From Botryococcus braunii (lineage: Eukaryota > Chlorophyta > Trebouxiophyceae), in contig MVGU01000786.1 of NCBI GenBank assembly GCA_002005505.1, positions 235,001 to 245,000 on the forward strand: 10,000 bases of DNA. The letters are read 5' to 3'. The notes beneath the pieces are model-generated. The model made no database searches. It was not told the DNA's origin and was given only the letters and a program-made list of their open reading frames with translations. The position numbers were made by a program, and so were the translations under genes. Positions 8,170-10,000 of this stretch are shown here, in pieces (the first letter of the stretch is position 1; each line of letters begins with the position of its first letter).

Positions 8170-9026
8170 TGCTTACCCTGATTGGAACATCCATTTAGTG
8201 AATGGGTCACCCAACCCAGGGATGCATTGCTTTGTCACAGCTTGCAGCCGGGCAGTCTTTCCAGCTACTCTTTTCGGCTTGCAGGCAAACAATGTGGTGG
8301 TGAAGACACACGGGGAGCTGCGTGACGGGGCTACCTACAACCACGTAGACCTTGTGCAGCTTCTTGATATTGTGGACTTGGAAGCCGGCTCCGCTGTTGC
8401 AGGTTGGCTCCTCTTTCCCGACACACCATCGAGCTCTCGATCCGCATAAAGATAACGAGTTCCACCAAGGTGGCCTGTGATTGGTTGTTGTTTTAGTAGA
8501 CTTTTTGTTGTCCATGTGGTCGTCGTCGTGGTGTTGTTGTTGTCGTTGTTGTCAATGTCGTCCTTGTCCTCGTCGTCGTCGTCTCTTTGTCATTGCCGTT
8601 GTCGCCGTTGTTGTTGTCGGGGTTGTTTTTGTCGTCCTTGTTGGTGTTGGTGTTGCTGGCAGTTATATCAGTGATTTAATCTTAATGTTATCAGGAGTGC
8701 TGAGGGTGAGGGTTTGGGAGGGCAGAGGCAGGTGCTTTGAGGAGGGCCGGGGGAGGAGGATGGCAGCTATTTAACGTGAATATATCATTCTCAGGCATTT
8801 CTCAAATTGCTTGGGGAGTCTGACTCTGGGGTGGGAGCAGGGGGTCGAGGCTTCTTCTTGAGGAGGGAGGGAGTGCTGCTGAACCAGGCACTGGTCCAGG
8901 CTGCCTTGGCCCATGGCGTGGAAAGGGGGCTGGAACCCGTCATGACTCCCTTCTTCATGCGCCAGGACATCATGGCCGAGTGTGCCCAGCTCTCTCAATT
9001 TGACGAGGAGCTTTACAAAGTCACAG
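5741..9026 (+). CDS. SerRS: Cytosolic seryl-tRNA synthetase, 5' half (partial, six exons)
   Basis: Coding exons join(5741..5771, 5906..6010, 6523..6593, 7116..7277, 8285..8402, 8841..9026) encode the first 224 residues plus a split glycine. The family is ~450 residues in plants, so the rest lies right of the window. The enzyme charges tRNA-Ser with serine in the cytosol. Visible in order: N-terminus [18 protein letters not shown] (12-22); a helical hairpin about 30-109 that forms the tRNA-binding arm; [14 protein letters not shown] (110-123); NHVDLV (142-147); AGGRGFF (162-168); the motif 1 region [13 protein letters not shown] (191-203) with prolines 195 and 199; and [11 protein letters not shown]. 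Motifs 2 and 3 are not in the window. Every exon join restores the spacing I recall for plant SerRS with no gap. The hairpin lacks the extra loop of animal enzymes. ATG 5741 has A at -3, G at +4 and an in-frame TGA at 5732, so the start is firm. Confidence 0.95.
5772..5905 (+). other. SerRS intron 1, 134 nt
   Basis: It runs from GTGCGC to GGGGTGCAG and is the only short intron in the window. It contains no repeat. Confidence 0.88.
5906..6010 (+). CDS. SerRS: SerRS exon 2 ([11 protein letters not shown])
   Basis: It completes the split Ala-11 codon, then reads [16 protein letters not shown] and continues to [10 protein letters not shown], residues 11-45. It ends in phase 1 before GTATGC. The pattern KG[GN][DN]PE[LIV][IV]RES and the following D-x-V-I-x-L-D-x-x-W-R start of helix 1 are typical of the family. 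Confidence 0.94.
6011..6522 (+). other. SerRS intron 2, 512 nt
   Basis: It runs from GTATGC to GGGATGCAG. The acceptor at 6522 was chosen over an in-frame AG at 6491-6492 because only it gives the exact family length between WRD and LKREFN. I see no other feature in it. Confidence 0.85.
6523..6593 (+). CDS. SerRS: SerRS exon 3, first arm helix ([17 protein letters not shown])
   Basis: Residues 46-69, entered in phase 1 and left in phase 0. It encodes [18 protein letters not shown] then IGNLRK, the outgoing helix of the tRNA-binding hairpin; KEFN-x-[LI]N[KR] is the family signature. The donor is AAG followed by GTATGA, and a C17 run begins only 10 nt into the intron. Confidence 0.92.
6594..7115 (+). 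other. SerRS intron 3, 522 nt
   Basis: It runs from GTATGA to GGCCCTGCAG, phase 0 on both sides. The first half is a 240-nt compound simple repeat (6603-6844). An upstream AG at 7063-7064 (CCGTGCAG) is a possible competing acceptor but would add 17 codons' worth of sequence that the family lacks. Confidence 0.88.
6603..6844 (+). repeat. Compound microsatellite C17-(CT)n-C-(GT)n, then (GA)n-G
   Basis: C17 (6603-6619), CT repeats to about 6692, a C8 run (6693-6700), a short CT run, GT repeats (about 6709-6778), an alternating G/C/A/T stretch holding the 14-bp palindrome GCGTGCATGCACGC (6797-6810), GA repeats (about 6817-6834) and an 11-base G run. Read on the minus strand it has the same order as the block at 4013-4440. 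Confidence 0.97.
7116..7277 (+). CDS. SerRS: SerRS exon 4, second arm helix and [14 protein letters not shown]
   Basis: Exactly 54 codons, phase 0 on both sides, residues 70-123. The alanine-, glutamate- and lysine-rich stretch (70-109) is the returning helix of the arm. [14 protein letters not shown] is the highly conserved linker into the catalytic core. The distance from EIGNLRK to GNLVH equals the plant enzyme's as I recall it. The donor is GAG followed by GTGCGT. Confidence 0.95.
7278..8284 (+). other. SerRS intron 4, 1007 nt
   Basis: It runs from GTGCGT to TCGGCTTGCAG, phase 0 on both sides. It contains a short (CCCT)n run (about 7609-7635), C-rich blocks (7966-8036) and a 127-nt GC/GT alternating tract (8042-8168). 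The stretch between 7278 and 7600 shows nothing I recognise. Confidence 0.9.
7966..8168 (+). repeat. C-rich block then 127-nt alternating GT/GC tract
   Basis: C12 (7966-7977), CTCTCTCC, C11 (7994-8004) and shorter C runs to 8036, then strict purine-pyrimidine alternation from 8042 to 8168. The alternation includes (GC)8 at about 8072-8088 and a pure GT run of about 80 nt. This composition is the classic Z-DNA former. Confidence 0.97.
8285..8402 (+). CDS. SerRS: SerRS exon 5 ([15 protein letters not shown]...[13 protein letters not shown])
   Basis: Residues 124-162 plus one base of Gly-163. ANN directly follows SNDE, as in other eukaryotic Ser[15 protein letters not shown] matches the conserved HVDLVELL helix, and GSAVA begins the [GA]xx[VI]AGGRG strand. 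The donor is GCAG followed by GTTGGC, phase 1. Confidence 0.95.
8403..8840 (+). other. SerRS intron 5, 438 nt
   Basis: It runs from GTTGGC to GGTGGGAGCAG, phase 1. It contains a GTC/GTT triplet-rich stretch (about 8515-8660). The acceptor at 8840 has a poor pyrimidine tract. A stronger-looking CATTCTCAG at 8794 is out of phase with exon 5. Confidence 0.85.
8515..8660 (+). repeat. Imperfect GTC/GTT trinucleotide repeat
   Basis: Mostly GTC, GTT and GTG triplets with interruptions, for example TCGTCGTCGTCGTC near 8570-8583 and TTGTTGTTGTCG near 8533. It is intronic, so the Val/Cys/Ser-rich frames over it are not meaningful. Confidence 0.85.
8841..9026 (+). CDS. SerRS: SerRS exon 6, start of class II core and motif 1 region
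   Basis: It completes Gly-163, encodes [20 protein letters not shown] and continues to EELYKVT (residues 164-224). It leaves in phase 1 at GTCACAG followed by [17 protein letters not shown] is the motif 1 region at the dimer interface; [13 protein letters not shown] is the conserved segment just before the serine-activating TAEQP strand, which must be in the next exon outside the window. The intron beyond begins almost at once with a long CT tract. Confidence 0.95.
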
Positions 9027-9058
9027 GTTCCCCCACTCCATCGCGCCCCCCGTCTCTC

Positions 9059-9254
<196 letters not shown>

Positions 9255-9256
<2 letters not shown>

Positions 9257-9310
9257 CCCCCCTCTCCCCCCCCTGCCCCTCCCTCTCCCTCTCCCTCTCC
9301 CTCTCCCTTT
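9255..9310 (+). repeat. C-rich block with CCCTCT hexamers
   Basis: C runs, then about five CCCTCT-type hexamers (about 9280-9308). The minus strand has regularly spaced GGG runs that could form a G-quadruplex. Confidence 0.85.
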
Positions 9311-9560
9311 CCAGTTCCTCCTCACGTAGCACCTCCTCTTCAAGTACCACCTCCTGAGAAACACCACCTGCTCGAGTACCACTTGCTGTTCAAGTACACC
9401 TCCTCCTGCTCGCGTACCACCACCTGCAAAAGTAACACCTCCTGCTCGAGTAGCACCTCCTGCTTCTCAAGCAACACCTCCTGCTCAAGTAGCACCTCCT
9501 GCTTCTCAAATAACACCTCCTGGTCCAGTAATACTTCCCCATTCTTGTATAGCACCTTGT
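9310..9560 (+). repeat. Degenerate 18/24-bp array around CACCTCCTGCTCAAGTAG
   Basis: Repeated cores CACCTCCTGCTCAAGTAG, CACCTCCTGCTTCTCAAG and CACCTCCTGCTCGAGTAG. Spacing is mostly 18 or 24 bp, so multiples of three. One + frame reads Ala-Pro-Pro-Ala-x-x repeats and one minus frame reads Val-Leu-Leu-Glu-Gln repeats. The shared CACCT...TGCT(C/T)AAG core suggests common ancestry with the 21-bp array that follows. Confidence 0.8.
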
Positions 9561-9616
9561 CCTCCTGACTAACACCTCCGCCCCCCTCAGGAAGCATGTC
9601 CTCCTGCTCGAATAAC

Positions 9617-9889
9617 TGCTTAAGCAGCACTTTCACCTGCTTAAGCAGCACTTCCACCTGCTTAAGCAGCACCCCCACCTGCTTAAGCAGCACCTTCACC
9701 TGCTTAAGCAGCACCTCCACCTGCTTAAGCAGCACCCCCACCTGCTCAAGCAGCACCCCCACCTGCTCAAGCAGCACCCCCACCTGCTCAAGCAGCACCC
9801 CCACCTGCTCAAGCAGCACCTCCACCTGCTTAAGCAGCACCACCGCCTGCTCAAGCAGCATCACCGCCTGCTCAAGTTGCACCACCTCC
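9617..9889 (+). repeat. 21-bp minisatellite, 13 units, palindromic core
   Basis: Thirteen 21-bp units of the form TGCTTAAGCAGCACNNNCACC. The first six units vary in the order TTT/TTC, TTC/CTC and CCC at the variable triplet, repeated twice, so a 63-bp higher-order unit is visible (9617-9679 and 9680-9742). Units 7 onward mostly replace CTTAAG with CTCAAG. Where CTTAAG is kept, CTGCTTAAGCAG is a perfect 12-bp palindrome. Confidence 0.95.
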
Positions 9890-10000
9890 TCCTCCCCCTT
9901 AAAGAGCAGCATGTCAAAGGTCCTGCTTTCCCCCGGGAGCTGCATGTGAGAGATCGTGCTTGCCCCGGGGTGTAGGGGAGGGAGATGACAAGTATCTGAT

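Noticed and set aside
7525..8198. Two long + frames (214 and 131 codons) in SerRS intron 4
   Set aside because: Both end in the GT/GC tract, have no family resemblance, and lie between two SerRS exons that join cleanly in phase.
8477..8774. Val/Cys/Ser-rich + frames
   Set aside because: These are products of the GTC/GTT triplet repeat in SerRS intron 5.
9617..9889. The 21-bp array as a CRISPR
   Set aside because: Units are contiguous with no unique spacers, and the context is a eukaryotic intron.

Overview
The window is nuclear DNA from a eukaryote of the green lineage. The evidence is two split genes on the + strand with GT-AG introns (plus one apparent GC-AG intron), low coding density, and a very heavy load of simple repeats. 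The second gene is a cytosolic seryl-tRNA synthetase whose tRNA-binding arm has the plant length, without the extra segment found in animal enzymes. A streptophyte alga is my best guess; this rests on recalled family resemblance, not on a search.

Layout. (1) Positions 1-2674 carry the 3' end of a YegS/diacylglycerol-kinase-like lipid kinase gene. I reconstruct four coding segments: about 254-305, 782-867, 1885-1998 and 2540-2674. They encode the last ~128 residues; the catalytic GGDGT half lies left of the window. (2) Positions 2675-5740 are intergenic, with no gene I can name, a 0.5 kb compound microsatellite (about 4013-4538) and a few unassigned open frames. (3) Positions 5741 to beyond 10000 hold the 5' half of the seryl-tRNA synthetase gene. 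Six coding exons (5741-5771, 5906-6010, 6523-6593, 7116-7277, 8285-8402, 8841-9026) encode the first ~225 residues: the whole N-terminal tRNA-binding coiled coil and the start of the class II catalytic core, including the motif 1 region. The remaining exons lie beyond the right edge.

The two genes are neighbours on one strand but have no evident functional link: one is in lipid phosphorylation, the other in translation. The introns and the intergenic gap hold the unusual material. This includes repeated compound (AC)n-Gn-(AG)n tracts in both orientations, a 127-nt alternating purine-pyrimidine stretch, a 40-bp foldback, a tandem repeat across the kinase stop codon, and a 21-bp minisatellite with an antisense heptad reading frame.

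Most long open frames in this window are products of dinucleotide repeats (His-Thr, Ser-Leu, Arg-Glu, Val-Cys) and are not genes. I see no CRISPR array, rRNA, tRNA or autonomous transposon. The two gene structures were worked out by hand from splice-site phase and from remembered family sequences. Exon edges that rest on alignment length alone are flagged.
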